Assembly (NCBI GenBank): GCA_027293665.1
Contig: JAPUFN010000238.1
Span: 1-28,877 of the forward strand
Length of the DNA: 28,877 bases
Source of the DNA: Gammaproteobacteria bacterium
Lineage (GTDB): Bacteria > Pseudomonadota > Gammaproteobacteria > Pseudomonadales > Azotimanducaceae
Direction of reading: 5' to 3'
The notes below the pieces were generated by a model that searched no databases, had not been told where the DNA came from, and saw nothing but the letters and a program-made list of their open reading frames with translations. Below, in pieces: positions 15,618 through 24,186 of this stretch. Every line of letters begins with the position of its first letter. Within the stretch, counting starts at the first letter, position 1. The translations under genes and the position numbers were made by a program.

Positions 15618-15869
15618 CTAGTTAACACTCTCGAGTCGATGGGTCCGCCGGTGCTTGAGCTCGTTCGCCTGAACCATTCTGTTTTTAATGATTTTCTGCA
15701 CGACCATCACGGTCGTCCAGTCATGCAGCATGAGGCGTCGGCAGCTGTCGCATTCGGCTTGCCGGGAATGCGCCACCAGCCGCAGCAGCTCGCTATAAGG
15801 CAGTCGTGAGATGTGATTGCAGTGCGAACATTCCAGGCCCACTGCGGGGTCGATACCAACGTAGTCCAT
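15618..15869 (-). CDS. Small hypothetical protein with two CxxC pairs (zinc-ribbon-like)
   Basis: The product is 83 residues from ATG 15869. It has Cys-x-x-Cys near residue 14 (ECSHC) and again near residue 40 (ECDSC), about 25 residues apart, the layout of a treble-clef or zinc-ribbon knuckle. The second half is basic with a helix-forming stretch (VVQKIIKNRMVQANELKHRRTHR), suggesting nucleic-acid or protein binding. I do not recognise a named family. Codon use looks like that of its neighbours and both Cys pairs are spaced as in real metal sites, so I consider it a gene. Its start codon and ribosome-binding site lie in a strong inverted repeat (15868-15901). It is downstream of and co-directional with the CoA-transferase gene. 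Confidence 0.6.
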   Translation of the reverse strand: MDYVGIDPAVGLECSHCNHISRLPYSELLRLVAHSRQAECDSCRRLMLHDWTTVMVVQKIIKNRMVQANELKHRRTHRLESVN

Positions 15870-15901
15870 GTCCCGAGAATTCCTTTTCCTATGCGGGACA
15901 T
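15868..15901 (-). promoter_or_regulatory. Hairpin covering the start codon of the small Cys-rich gene
   Basis: Perfect 8-base arms, ATGTCCCG (15868-15875 region on the plus strand) and CGGGACAT (15894-15901), are separated by 18 bases. In the minus-strand mRNA the loop carries the purine-rich AGGAAAAGGAA ribosome-binding site, and the 3' arm includes the A and U of the AUG at 15869. Folding would hide the initiation codon, so this may be a translational switch. Confidence 0.5.
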
Positions 15902-15950
15902 TTTAAGTAACCATTCAGCGCTACGGAGTTTCGAGGTGTCGATTTGTGAC

Positions 15951-15963
15951 CCGTGCCTCACGG
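15951..15963 (-). terminator. Short hairpin just after the CoA-transferase stop
   Basis: On the minus strand CCGTG-AGG-CACGG lies three bases after the stop codon of the CoA-transferase gene. The stem is only 5 bases and no U-run follows, so it is a weak terminator candidate. Confidence 0.2.
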
Positions 15964-15966
15964 ACA

Positions 15967-17184
15967 CTATGACGGGAGTTGCCTCCGCAAGCTCTCGCGG
16001 AACTCAGGCGCCGCAATATCGAGTAGAGCCTGCGCGCGCGCCCGAACCGGCAGATCTGCAATCTGCGCAACTCCGTACTCGGTCACCACCGTGTCGATAT
16101 CCGTACGCAGCGCGGTCACCATCAGCGTCTGTGGAACAATTCTGGAGACCGTTCCGCCGCGCGCGGTTGCCTGCATCGCAATGATGGAACGCCCGCCCGA
16201 CGAGGCCCTCGCAGCGCGCATGAAGTCCACTGAGCCACCCGTACCCGAAAGTTGCCGGCCGTTCGCAAACTCTGCATTGAGCTGACCGTAAAGGTCTATC
16301 TCCAGAGCGGAATTGATCGAGACGAACTGCGGAATCTGCCTGATCACTGCGACTTCATGAGTGTAGTCCGCGCCTTTGAAGACGACGGCCGGCGTGTCGG
16401 CAAGCCACTCGATGAGCCGGTGGGAGCCAAGCGCCATCCCGGTCACATGCTGCTCCCGGTCGATGGGTTTGTTCTTGCCTGTGACATTACCGGCGTCGAT
16501 GAGCGCCATGCCGCCATCATCGAGCAACCCACCGTGCAGGCCCAGATCGTTGCGTTGCGTTAACGCCGCAAGGATCGCCGCCGGGATGGCACCGATGCCG
16601 GTCTGTATGCAATCACCATCGGCAATCAAGCCAGCCACGTGATGGCCAATCTGCCGGGCGGTTGCATCGATCACCGGCGGTGGCAGCTCGAACAGCGGAC
16701 GCTGCGATTCCACGAGGTAGTCGATCTGTGCTGCGTCGAGTTCGGGGCATCCCGGCGGCGCGACAAAACTGCGATTTACCTCCACCATGAGTATTTTGGC
16801 ACAGCCGAGAACGGCAGCCGCGTAGTCCACGTTCGGTCCGAGGCGCAGCGTGCCCGCGGCATCGTACGCGGCCTGCAGCATGGCAACATCAATGTCCTTT
16901 GAGAGGTAGTCGAACACCCTGCGCATCTGCTTCGGCAAAAAATTGAGCCTGGCAGGATCTGCATCTTTGAGGTGCGAGGTCATAAAAAAGGTCGTGAAGC
17001 GGCTGGTCTCGTCGAGCGCCGTGAAATCCGTCCGGTTATAACCACCCAGCGGGAACTGCACGAATTCCAGATCAGCCGGCAGTGGCTGCTGGCTCAGCTC
17101 ATCAACCAGTGCGGTGGGTTCGTTGACGCTGCCAGCCACGAATATCCGCTGACCGCTTTTGAGGTAGTTACTCAATTCAGCCAC
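15967..17184 (-). CDS. Acetyl-CoA hydrolase/CoA-transferase family protein
   Basis: From GTG 17184 the protein has 405 residues and begins MAELSNYLKSGQRIFVAGSV, a typical start for the family. GGAG lies 8 bases upstream, while the alternative TTG at 17217 has no ribosome-binding site. Two-domain CoA-transferase features include GNVTGKNKPID, the conserved SINSALEIDLYGQLNAE segment and the glycine loop LSGTGGSVDF. Family members move CoA between acyl groups (4-hydroxybutyrate, acetate, succinate) or hydrolyse acyl-CoA. The loop that in 4-hydroxybutyrate CoA-transferase carries the CoA-binding Glu (H-T-E) reads H-G-G here (residues 217-219, 16528-16536). Hydrolase or altered chemistry is therefore possible. 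It diverges from tesB. Confidence 0.87.
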   Translation of the reverse strand: MAELSNYLKSGQRIFVAGSVNEPTALVDELSQQPLPADLEFVQFPLGGYNRTDFTALDETSRFTTFFMTSHLKDADPARLNFLPKQMRRVFDYLSKDIDVAMLQAAYDAAGTLRLGPNVDYAAAVLGCAKILMVEVNRSFVAPPGCPELDAAQIDYLVESQRPLFELPPPVIDATARQIGHHVAGLIADGDCIQTGIGAIPAAILAALTQRNDLGLHGGLLDDGGMALIDAGNVTGKNKPIDREQHVTGMALGSHRLIEWLADTPAVVFKGADYTHEVAVIRQIPQFVSINSALEIDLYGQLNAEFANGRQLSGTGGSVDFMRAARASSGGRSIIAMQATARGGTVSRIVPQTLMVTALRTDIDTVVTEYGVAQIADLPVRARAQALLDIAAPEFRESLRRQLPS

Positions 17185-17262
17185 GCAACAGGCTCCGAAC
17201 TGTGCCAGCTGAGGCAAAGGTGTCAGTAGTGTTTGTCATTTCCAGCCATTACTCCCAAAAAC

Positions 17263-17307
17263 CGTGACCGAAGTGCGAGAATCGCAGTCACGCAAGCATA
17301 TTGTGAC
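17263..17307. promoter_or_regulatory. Cluster of GTGAC half-sites before tesB
   Basis: CGTGAC (17263-17268) and GTCACG (17287-17292) form a perfect 6-base inverted repeat with an 18-base spacer, and another GTGAC follows at 17303-17307, next to the tesB ATG at 17309. The region is between divergent CoA-transferase and thioesterase genes. It may be an operator; alternatively the first half-site could be coding if tesB started at GTG 17264. Confidence 0.25.
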
Positions 17308-17308
17308 G

Positions 17309-18178
17309 ATGATTCACGGCAACTTACAGGACCTGTGCGATCTGCTGACGGTGACGCGCACGGCTGCCGGGATGTTTCTCGGTGGCCAGCCGCTCGAGGA
17401 TCGCTATCGGGTTTATGGTGGCCAGTTTCTCGGCCAGGGGCTGCTGGCTGCGTGCTGGGATCAGCCGTACCCGGCACACTCGCTGCATGCCATATTCCTG
17501 CGTCCGGGTACGCCTGATACGCCAATCGAGTACCGGGTCCAAAACCCCGATCCCACGCTTACTCCGACAAGCCTGCGCACAGTCAGCGCCCGGCAAAATG
17601 GCAGGGAGCTGTTCCTGATGGACGTGGTGCTCGCCGATTTCGTTCCCGCGGATCCGCAGGCAGCCATGAAGCTTGCCGGACCCGACAAGGCGATACCCAG
17701 GGAGGAAGGCATCCGGCATCTGGCTACAAACACCCAGGCCAGCTGGGCAAACGCCGACTCGCCATTCGACAATCGCTTCGTCGAAAACATCTGGCGTGAC
17801 GACTACAACCAACCCGGCCACCATGTCTGGTTCCGCACGCGTGGGTCACAGCCCACTTCTGCAACAGCCGGGCTGACCGCACAGCAGATGCGGCAGGCGG
17901 TCCTTGCGTACTATGTTGACGACACCATCATGGACAATGCGCTTTTTCCCGGTGGCTGGCTGACCAGCTGGGACACGCTGGAAACCGCGAGTCTGGATCA
18001 TTGCATGTGGTTTCATCAGGATTACCACTACGACGAATGGCTGCTGCACGATCAGGACAGCCCCGTGGCCGCACACGGCCGCGGCCTGACTCGTGCAACG
18101 GTCTACACCGAAGACTGGCGACCGGTCGCATCGTCGTATCAGGAGATCCTGATGCGGCTCAGTGCAGCGCAACCGTGA
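17309..18178 (+). CDS. tesB: Acyl-CoA thioesterase II (TesB-like)
   Basis: From ATG 17309 the protein has 289 residues, and its active-site numbering then coincides with E. coli TesB: Asp204 (YYVDDT), position 228 (Ser here instead of Thr, in ASLDHCMWFHQ) and Gln278 (SSYQE). Both hot-dog domains are present; the first carries YGGQFLGQGL. It hydrolyses medium- and long-chain acyl-CoA in the cytoplasm. Upstream in-frame GTG codons (17264, 17273) would add up to 15 residues but none of the starts has a good ribosome-binding site, so the start is not certain. The stop overlaps the lhr start codon (GTGA). Its divergent neighbour is a CoA-transferase, consistent with acyl-CoA management. Confidence 0.9.
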   Translation: MIHGNLQDLCDLLTVTRTAAGMFLGGQPLEDRYRVYGGQFLGQGLLAACWDQPYPAHSLHAIFLRPGTPDTPIEYRVQNPDPTLTPTSLRTVSARQNGRELFLMDVVLADFVPADPQAAMKLAGPDKAIPREEGIRHLATNTQASWANADSPFDNRFVENIWRDDYNQPGHHVWFRTRGSQPTSATAGLTAQQMRQAVLAYYVDDTIMDNALFPGGWLTSWDTLETASLDHCMWFHQDYHYDEWLLHDQDSPVAAHGRGLTRATVYTEDWRPVASSYQEILMRLSAAQP

Positions 18179-21100
18179 GCTCAGCTGTATTTCATTCGAG
18201 TGTGCAGAACTGGTTCAGCCGGGAGTTCCCAGGCCCTACGAGTGTCCAGAGTCAGAGCTGGCCGCTGATCGCAGACGGGGCACATGTCCTCATCACGGCG
18301 CCCACCGGCAGCGGTAAAACGCTCACGGCATTTCTGTGGTCCCTCAACCAGTTTGCCACCGGCGCCTGGTCACCCGGCCACACGAGTGTTGTATACATCT
18401 CACCACTCAAAGCGCTCAACAACGATATTCAGCGCAACCTGTTAAGCCCACTCAGCGCGCTTAGAGAGGTTGCCGGCTACCCCCGGATCAACGTCCAGAC
18501 TCGCTCGGGCGACACCCCGCAAAGCGAGCGTCAGCGTATGTTGCGCCGGCCGCCCGAAATCCTGATCACCACGCCAGAGAGCCTTTCGTTGTTGCTGACA
18601 ACGCACAAAGGCCGGCAGGCGCTGACCCAGGTAAAAACGGTGATACTCGATGAGATTCATTCGATCGTCGATAACCGGCGCGGCGTCCAGCTCATGACCT
18701 CGCTGGAGCGCCTGGTGGATCTGGCGGGTGAATTTCAACGCATCGCGCTCTCGGCAACCGTGAATCCACTATCGGTGATCGCAGCATATGTCGGTGGCTT
18801 CAGCGCAGAGGGGCGGCCGAGAAAGGTTGCGATCGTGGAAGCGCCACAAGACAAGGTCATCGATTTCAGAGTCCGGTTTCCAGAAGCCGCGCGACACGCC
18901 GCAGAGAATGGCGAAAAAATCTGGGCGCCGCTGGCGGACAGCTTTCGCGACATCATCGATGCCAATCAGTCGACGTTGTTTTTCACGAACTCACGCCGGC
19001 TTGCAGAGAAGATCACCCTGCAGATCAACGATGACCGGATCGCACCAGTTGCGTATGCCCACCATGGATCGCTCGCCAGAGACATTCGCACGGAAGTTGA
19101 AAGCCGACTGAAGGCGGGCGAGCTGCAGGCAATTGTCGCCACAAATTCGCTTGAAATGGGTATCGACATCGGCCATCTCGATGAAGTGGTACTGGTGCAA
19201 TCACCACCTTCGGTTGCCTCGACACTGCAGAGGATTGGCAGAGCGGGTCACCAGGTAGGCGAAACAAGCGTGGGCACGCTCTATCCAACACACGCGCAGG
19301 ATTTTCTCGAAGCCGCCGTGCTGTCACAGGCCGTTGCCGAACGCGATATCGAACCTCTGACACCCATGACGAATGCACTCGATGTGCTCGCGCAGATAAT
19401 TATCTCGTGTTGCGCCAACGAAACCTGGGAAGTTGCTGCGCTCTGGGCCCTTATTACGCGCAGCACGCCCTACCGAAACCTGCCGCGGCAGCAGTTTGAT
19501 CTCGTGATTGAGATGCTGACCGGCCGCTACTCGGGATCCAGAGTCAGAGAACTGAAACCGCAGCTGGCCTTCGACCGAATTGCGCAAACGCTCAAAGCGA
19601 ATAAAAGTGCCCTGTTTTCGCTCTACAACTCCGGCGGTACCATTCCGGACAGAGGCTACTACAAGCTGCGTCACGCAGATTCAGGTGCGGTGATCGGCGA
19701 ACTCGACGAAGAGTTCGTCTGGGAAGCCCGCATCGGCCAGACCTTTACGCTCGGCACCCAGAGCTGGCAGATTCAGCGCATCACCCACAATGATGTGATG
19801 GTTACAACCGCGCGGCCAGGCGCGCACGTCCCACCATTCTGGCGTTCGGAGATGGCCAGCCGCAGTTTCCACTTCTCCGAAAAAATTGCTCAGTACCTGG
19901 AACTGGCAGAAACGCAGCTGGCCGGGCGCAAAGAGGCTGAACTGCAACAGGATCTGGAATCCGATCGCGGCTTTGAAGCCACGGCGGCAGAAGAACTCAC
20001 CGCATACCTCGTAAGCCAGCGCGCAGCGACTCGCACTCTGCCACACCGCCACCACCTCCTCATCGAACAGGTTAACGCCGGGCCCGGCGGGTACCGCGGT
20101 CCCGACGGGATTTCCCAGCTGGTATTACACACGTTCTGGGGCGGCCGCCTGAACCGGCCCTGGGCGCTCGCGCTAGCGGCCGCCTGGCATGACCAGTTTG
20201 CAAGCACGCCGGAAATGCATGCCGACAACAACACGATCGTCATCCAGGCCAGCGAGTCGATCGAACCGGCCAAGCTCCTGGCGCTTGTGAATTCCGGCAA
20301 TCTGCAGGCATTGCTTCGCGCTTCCCTTGAACAGTCCGGCTTTTTCGGCGCCCGCTTCCGCGAGTGTGCAGGCCGCTCGCTGCTGCTTACCCGGCAGCGT
20401 TTCAACCAGCGGCTGCCACTGTGGATGAGCCGCTTGCAGGCGAAAAAACTGATGACTTCGGTCGCAGGCTATTCGGATTTCCCCATCCTGCTGGAAACCT
20501 GGCGTACCTGCCTCGTCGACGAGTTCGATCTCGCTGCGCTCGGCGCTATGCTCGACGAGTTGCGCGATGGACAAATCAGCTGGTCACACGTCACGACAGC
20601 AGCGCCCAGCCCGTTTGCCGCGAATGTCACGTTCGACCAGATAAGCCGGTACATGTATGCCGATGACTCACCGACCCGAGCGGGTTCCAGCTCACTTTCC
20701 GATGAGCTCATCGCAAACGCCATCGCCAACGAGTCACTGCGGCCAAAGCTGAGCCCGGAGACAATCGAGGAATTCCTCAGCAAGCGCCAGCGACGCCTGG
20801 CGGGCTACGAACCGGCAACCAGTGAGGACTGGCTAGAGTGGCTCAAGGAGCGGGTATTCATTCCGCAGCACGAACTGAGCGAGGCGCAAACTCACGAGTC
20901 AGAGATTCCGTTCGGTAAATTTGCAACGCTTAACCGCGGATCCCGCACATGGTTTACCCATCCTGAACTGCTCCACTCCCTGCAGGATTGTGGGCTCATC
21001 ACCAACGACATGTTCGACCACCCTGCCGCCGAGGTCATCGACGCGCGCACGGCTGAACAGTTCGCCCAGGAATTTCTGTCCTTCTACGGGCCGCTGAGCA

Positions 21101-22452
21101 CAGTGCAGATTGAAGCACTGCTGCCGTTCGTACCGGCTGGTCTGCTGGACGACGACGAAGCATTCATCTGCGGTCAACTTGTGGCCGATGACGCGACAAC
21201 TTACTACTGCAATCTGGACAACTTCGAAATTCTTCTACGCTTCCAGCGGGCCAGATCGCGACCTGCTGTCGAAGCTCGCAGCGTCTCCGGATTACCTGGC
21301 TTCATCGCCACCTGGCAGCGCTTCGGGCAGGTAAATTCCGCCACCGCCATTAACGAGACGCTACTGTCCTTGCGCGGTTGGCGGGCGCCACCGGGCATCT
21401 GGTTGCAGGACCTGTTCGCTGCGCGATTTCCGGCCTTTTCTGCCCACCATCTCGATACCGCGCTTGCGGATCTGCAGCTCAGCTGGTTCGGCTGCGGACG
21501 CGAATCCGTGAGCGTGGGATACCCGGAGGACGCAGACCTTGTGAGCCCGGCCGGTGTAAGTTCGTTGCGCGAAATGTTCGTGGATCCCAACGCGCGCTAC
21601 ACGTTTTTCCAGCTCGCCGATCGGCAGGATGCAGGGCTCGATACGTTCAACGAGCTGTGGTGGAACAGTATCTGGGCGGGTGAGCTGATCGCGGATTCGC
21701 TGCAACCACTGCGCCAGGGTCTGGCGCGCAACTACTCGTTTACCGGCACATCCAGTCTTAGCACACGCAGGCAAACGAGTCGGCGCGCTGCGCGCACGAA
21801 GAGCCAGGGCTGGGGTGGCAACTGGTCTGTGAGAACTCCGCGCGAGCAGGAAGTCGACCCACTGACGCGACTGGAAGATGAAAAGGAGTGCGCCCGGTTG
21901 CTGTTGGACCGGTACGGGTTCGTCTGCCGGGAACTGGCGAATCGCGAAGGCGGCGAGTTGAAATGGTCGCGCGTGTTCAAGGCGCTGCGCACGATGGAAC
22001 TCGCAGGGGAAGTGTTCGCGGGCTATTTCTTCGAGGGTCTTTCTGGTCCGCAGTTCATCTCACCCGCCGGATTGAATCTATTCCAGCGCAACGACGCGCC
22101 GCCGGCAGCATACTGGGTCAACGCGCTCGATCCGGTCTCGCCCTGTGGTCTGGGGCTGGGAAGCGATACTCTGCCGCAGCGCAGGGCCGCAAACTATCTA
22201 TCCTATCTTGGTCACGAGCTTGCACTCATCACCGAAAATCTCGGTCGCCGGTTGACGTTTCACGTGCCACCGGATCATGCATCGATTCTGCAGGTGGTCG
22301 CCGTGCTCAGTTATCTGGTCACGACCCACAAACGTCTCCACGTAGATACCATTAACGGCGAACCCACGCGCAGCAGTCCCTATCTGGAAGTGCTCACACA
22401 GGTCCTGAAGCCAGTGAAAGACCACAAGCAGATTTACTTCGAACTGCCTTAG
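18175..22452 (+). CDS. lhr: Large Lhr-family ATP-dependent helicase
   Basis: From GTG 18175 (overlapping the tesB stop) the product is 1425 residues, in the size class of full-length bacterial Lhr. It opens with the Lhr pattern of WFSREF-PTSVQSQSW. Helicase motifs are Walker A APTGSGKT (42-49), DEIH (159-162), a SAT motif, TNSLEMGIDIG and RIGRAGH (353-359). After the two RecA domains come the winged-helix and Lhr core region and a long C-terminal extension, including ELLPF-like beta-rich segments and a final tail ending QIYFELP. Lhr is a 3'-5' single-strand translocase and helicase linked to DNA repair; C-terminal domains of full-length Lhr have been tied to DNA glycosylase activity. The start has no separate ribosome-binding site and probably relies on coupling to tesB. 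The gene is intact. Confidence 0.95.
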   Translation: MSSAVFHSSVQNWFSREFPGPTSVQSQSWPLIADGAHVLITAPTGSGKTLTAFLWSLNQFATGAWSPGHTSVVYISPLKALNNDIQRNLLSPLSALREVAGYPRINVQTRSGDTPQSERQRMLRRPPEILITTPESLSLLLTTHKGRQALTQVKTVILDEIHSIVDNRRGVQLMTSLERLVDLAGEFQRIALSATVNPLSVIAAYVGGFSAEGRPRKVAIVEAPQDKVIDFRVRFPEAARHAAENGEKIWAPLADSFRDIIDANQSTLFFTNSRRLAEKITLQINDDRIAPVAYAHHGSLARDIRTEVESRLKAGELQAIVATNSLEMGIDIGHLDEVVLVQSPPSVASTLQRIGRAGHQVGETSVGTLYPTHAQDFLEAAVLSQAVAERDIEPLTPMTNALDVLAQIIISCCANETWEVAALWALITRSTPYRNLPRQQFDLVIEMLTGRYSGSRVRELKPQLAFDRIAQTLKANKSALFSLYNSGGTIPDRGYYKLRHADSGAVIGELDEEFVWEARIGQTFTLGTQSWQIQRITHNDVMVTTARPGAHVPPFWRSEMASRSFHFSEKIAQYLELAETQLAGRKEAELQQDLESDRGFEATAAEELTAYLVSQRAATRTLPHRHHLLIEQVNAGPGGYRGPDGISQLVLHTFWGGRLNRPWALALAAAWHDQFASTPEMHADNNTIVIQASESIEPAKLLALVNSGNLQALLRASLEQSGFFGARFRECAGRSLLLTRQRFNQRLPLWMSRLQAKKLMTSVAGYSDFPILLETWRTCLVDEFDLAALGAMLDELRDGQISWSHVTTAAPSPFAANVTFDQISRYMYADDSPTRAGSSSLSDELIANAIANESLRPKLSPETIEEFLSKRQRRLAGYEPATSEDWLEWLKERVFIPQHELSEAQTHESEIPFGKFATLNRGSRTWFTHPELLHSLQDCGLITNDMFDHPAAEVIDARTAEQFAQEFLSFYGPLSTVQIEALLPFVPAGLLDDDEAFICGQLVADDATTYYCNLDNFEILLRFQRARSRPAVEARSVSGLPGFIATWQRFGQVNSATAINETLLSLRGWRAPPGIWLQDLFAARFPAFSAHHLDTALADLQLSWFGCGRESVSVGYPEDADLVSPAGVSSLREMFVDPNARYTFFQLADRQDAGLDTFNELWWNSIWAGELIADSLQPLRQGLARNYSFTGTSSLSTRRQTSRRAARTKSQGWGGNWSVRTPREQEVDPLTRLEDEKECARLLLDRYGFVCRELANREGGELKWSRVFKALRTMELAGEVFAGYFFEGLSGPQFISPAGLNLFQRNDAPPAAYWVNALDPVSPCGLGLGSDTLPQRRAANYLSYLGHELALITENLGRRLTFHVPPDHASILQVVAVLSYLVTTHKRLHVDTINGEPTRSSPYLEVLTQVLKPVKDHKQIYFELP

Positions 22453-22479
22453 CGAGCTACCCCAGGAGGTTGTCGAACA

Positions 22480-23406
22480 TTGAATTCAGTTCTGTATTTC
22501 AGTCACCCGGACTGTCTTGCCCACGAGATGCAACCCGGGCACCCGGAACGACCCGACCGCCTGCGAGCCATCGCCAGCTATCTGGGGGCAACCGGTCTGG
22601 CCGATGATCTGCTGCTGCGCGAAGCAACGCCGCTGACCGATGTCGCGCTCGAGTCAGCCCACGGTGCCGAGTATCTGCAGCATCTGCGCGACAGTGTGCC
22701 GCGCGAGGGCCTGGTGGCCGTCGATCCCGACACGGCGCTGGGACCACAAAGCCTCAACGCCGCGCGTCTGGCAGCGGGCGCAGTGACGGACGCGGTAGCG
22801 GCGGTGCTCGACGGGACAGCCAACCGCGCGTTTTGTGCGGTGCGGCCGCCCGGACATCATGCGGAACATTCGGCTGCGATGGGTTTCTGTTTCTACAACA
22901 GCGTCGCACTTGGCGCGCAGGCGGCATTACGCGATAGCGAAATCGAACGAGTCGCAGTGTTAGATTTCGATGTGCACCACGGCAACGGCACAGTGGACAT
23001 CTTCAAAGACCAACCTCAGGTTCTGGTGTGTTCGAGCTTTCAGCATCCTTATTATCCCTATCGGTATGCCGACATCGAGCGTGACAATATCGTCAACACA
23101 CCGTTGCCGGCCGGGACCACGGGCAGCGAATTCAGACATGCAATCGAGCGGGACTGGCTGCCGGCACTGGAAAAGCACAAACCGCAGCTGATCTTCGTCT
23201 CAGCCGGGTTCGATGCGCACAGACTCGATCCGCTCGCGCAACTGGAGCTGACAGAGACTGACTTTACCTGGGTAAGCGAACTCATTGTCGGCTCGGCGGA
23301 ACAATTTGCCGACGGCCGAATCGTTTCCACGCTGGAGGGTGGCTATGATCTGGACGCGTTGGCACGCAGCGTTCACGCGCATCTCGAAGTGCTGCTAGCC
23401 CATTGA
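22480..23406 (+). CDS. Histone deacetylase-like amidohydrolase/acetylpolyamine deacetylase family
   Basis: The product is 308 residues from TTG 22480, with AGGAGG at 22464-22469, 10 bases upstream. All the key residues of class II-type HDAC enzymes are visible: His126-His127 (RPPGHHAE), zinc ligands Asp164 and His166 (DFDVHHGNGT), Asp245 (SAGFDAH) and the transition-state Tyr289 (LEGGYDL). Bacterial members remove acetyl groups from polyamines, small amides or protein lysines. HPERPDRL near residue 22 is the usual N-terminal signature. It follows lhr by 27 bases on the same strand and converges with the SDR, 10 bases from its stop. The in vivo substrate is unknown. Confidence 0.93.
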   Translation: MNSVLYFSHPDCLAHEMQPGHPERPDRLRAIASYLGATGLADDLLLREATPLTDVALESAHGAEYLQHLRDSVPREGLVAVDPDTALGPQSLNAARLAAGAVTDAVAAVLDGTANRAFCAVRPPGHHAEHSAAMGFCFYNSVALGAQAALRDSEIERVAVLDFDVHHGNGTVDIFKDQPQVLVCSSFQHPYYPYRYADIERDNIVNTPLPAGTTGSEFRHAIERDWLPALEKHKPQLIFVSAGFDAHRLDPLAQLELTETDFTWVSELIVGSAEQFADGRIVSTLEGGYDLDALARSVHAHLEVLLAH

Positions 23407-23416
23407 AGACAGCGCA

Positions 23417-24184
23417 CTAATTGGCTGACTGGCCTCCACCATCGCAATAAACGCGCTCACCCGTCAGATAAGTATTTTGCGGAGACACAAAGTAGCGCAC
23501 GACATTTGCAACATCTTCGGGTTGGCAGACTTTGCCGAAAGGCATCACGTGGTCGAGCTCCCTGAGATCCTGCACACCCGCCGTGGCTTGCATGAGTCGC
23601 CGGCCCATCTCCGTCTCGACGAGTCCGGGTGCGACGATGTTGACCCGGATACCGTGCGGTCGTTCTTCTTTCGCCAGCGTATAGGCAAGTGCTTCCATCG
23701 CACATTTGCCCATGTTGTAGGGTGCACCGTAGCCACCCAGTGAGCGTGTAGCAACGCTGGAGATCATGATGATGTCACCGCGTGGCAGTTCACGCATCTT
23801 CGGCAGGACGAGTTTGGCCAGATAGTGAGGGCCGAAGGCATGTGTCGCGACCACTCTTTGCAGCTCCGCTATCTCGGTGTCTACGACCGAGCGACCGCGG
23901 CTGGCGATCCCGGCATTGTTGATGAGTATTCCAACTCCACCGAAGTCGGTTTCGACGGCTGCGACCATCGCCGCATCCTGCTCGTAATCATCAACCGACG
24001 CCTGGTAGGCTGCCGCCTTCCGGCCAAGTGCCTGTATCAAGCCGACCACTTCCTGCGCGGATTCTGCATCGCGACGGTAATTGACCGCTACATCCGCACC
24101 GGCTTCGGCCAGCGCAAGTGCAATAGCCCTACCCACGCCACGACCGGCACCTGTGACCAGCGCTACTCTGCCTTCCAGATCCAT
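23417..24184 (-). CDS. SDR-family oxidoreductase (FabG-like)
   Basis: The product is 255 residues, a classical SDR length. TGAGRGVG is at residues 11-18, NNAG at 89-92, Ser142/Ser143 (MISSVA), and Tyr156-Lys160 (YNMGK). The position usually held by the structural Asn of the catalytic tetrad appears to be His115. The C-terminus YLTGERVYCDGGGQS is the standard FabG-like end. ATG 24184 is two bases after the crotonase stop and AAGGAG lies within the end of that gene, so the two are co-translated. Together they could hydrate or isomerise an enoyl-CoA and oxidise the resulting hydroxyacyl-CoA, but the SDR substrate is unproven. Confidence 0.9.
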   Translation of the reverse strand: MDLEGRVALVTGAGRGVGRAIALALAEAGADVAVNYRRDAESAQEVVGLIQALGRKAAAYQASVDDYEQDAAMVAAVETDFGGVGILINNAGIASRGRSVVDTEIAELQRVVATHAFGPHYLAKLVLPKMRELPRGDIIMISSVATRSLGGYGAPYNMGKCAMEALAYTLAKEERPHGIRVNIVAPGLVETEMGRRLMQATAGVQDLRELDHVMPFGKVCQPEDVANVVRYFVSPQNTYLTGERVYCDGGGQSAN

Positions 24185-24186
24185 TT

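Noticed and set aside
18001..18174. Longer Lhr N-terminus inside tesB
   Set aside because: The sequence is Arg-rich and out of character, while GTG 18175 overlaps the tesB stop and leads directly into the conserved Lhr opening.
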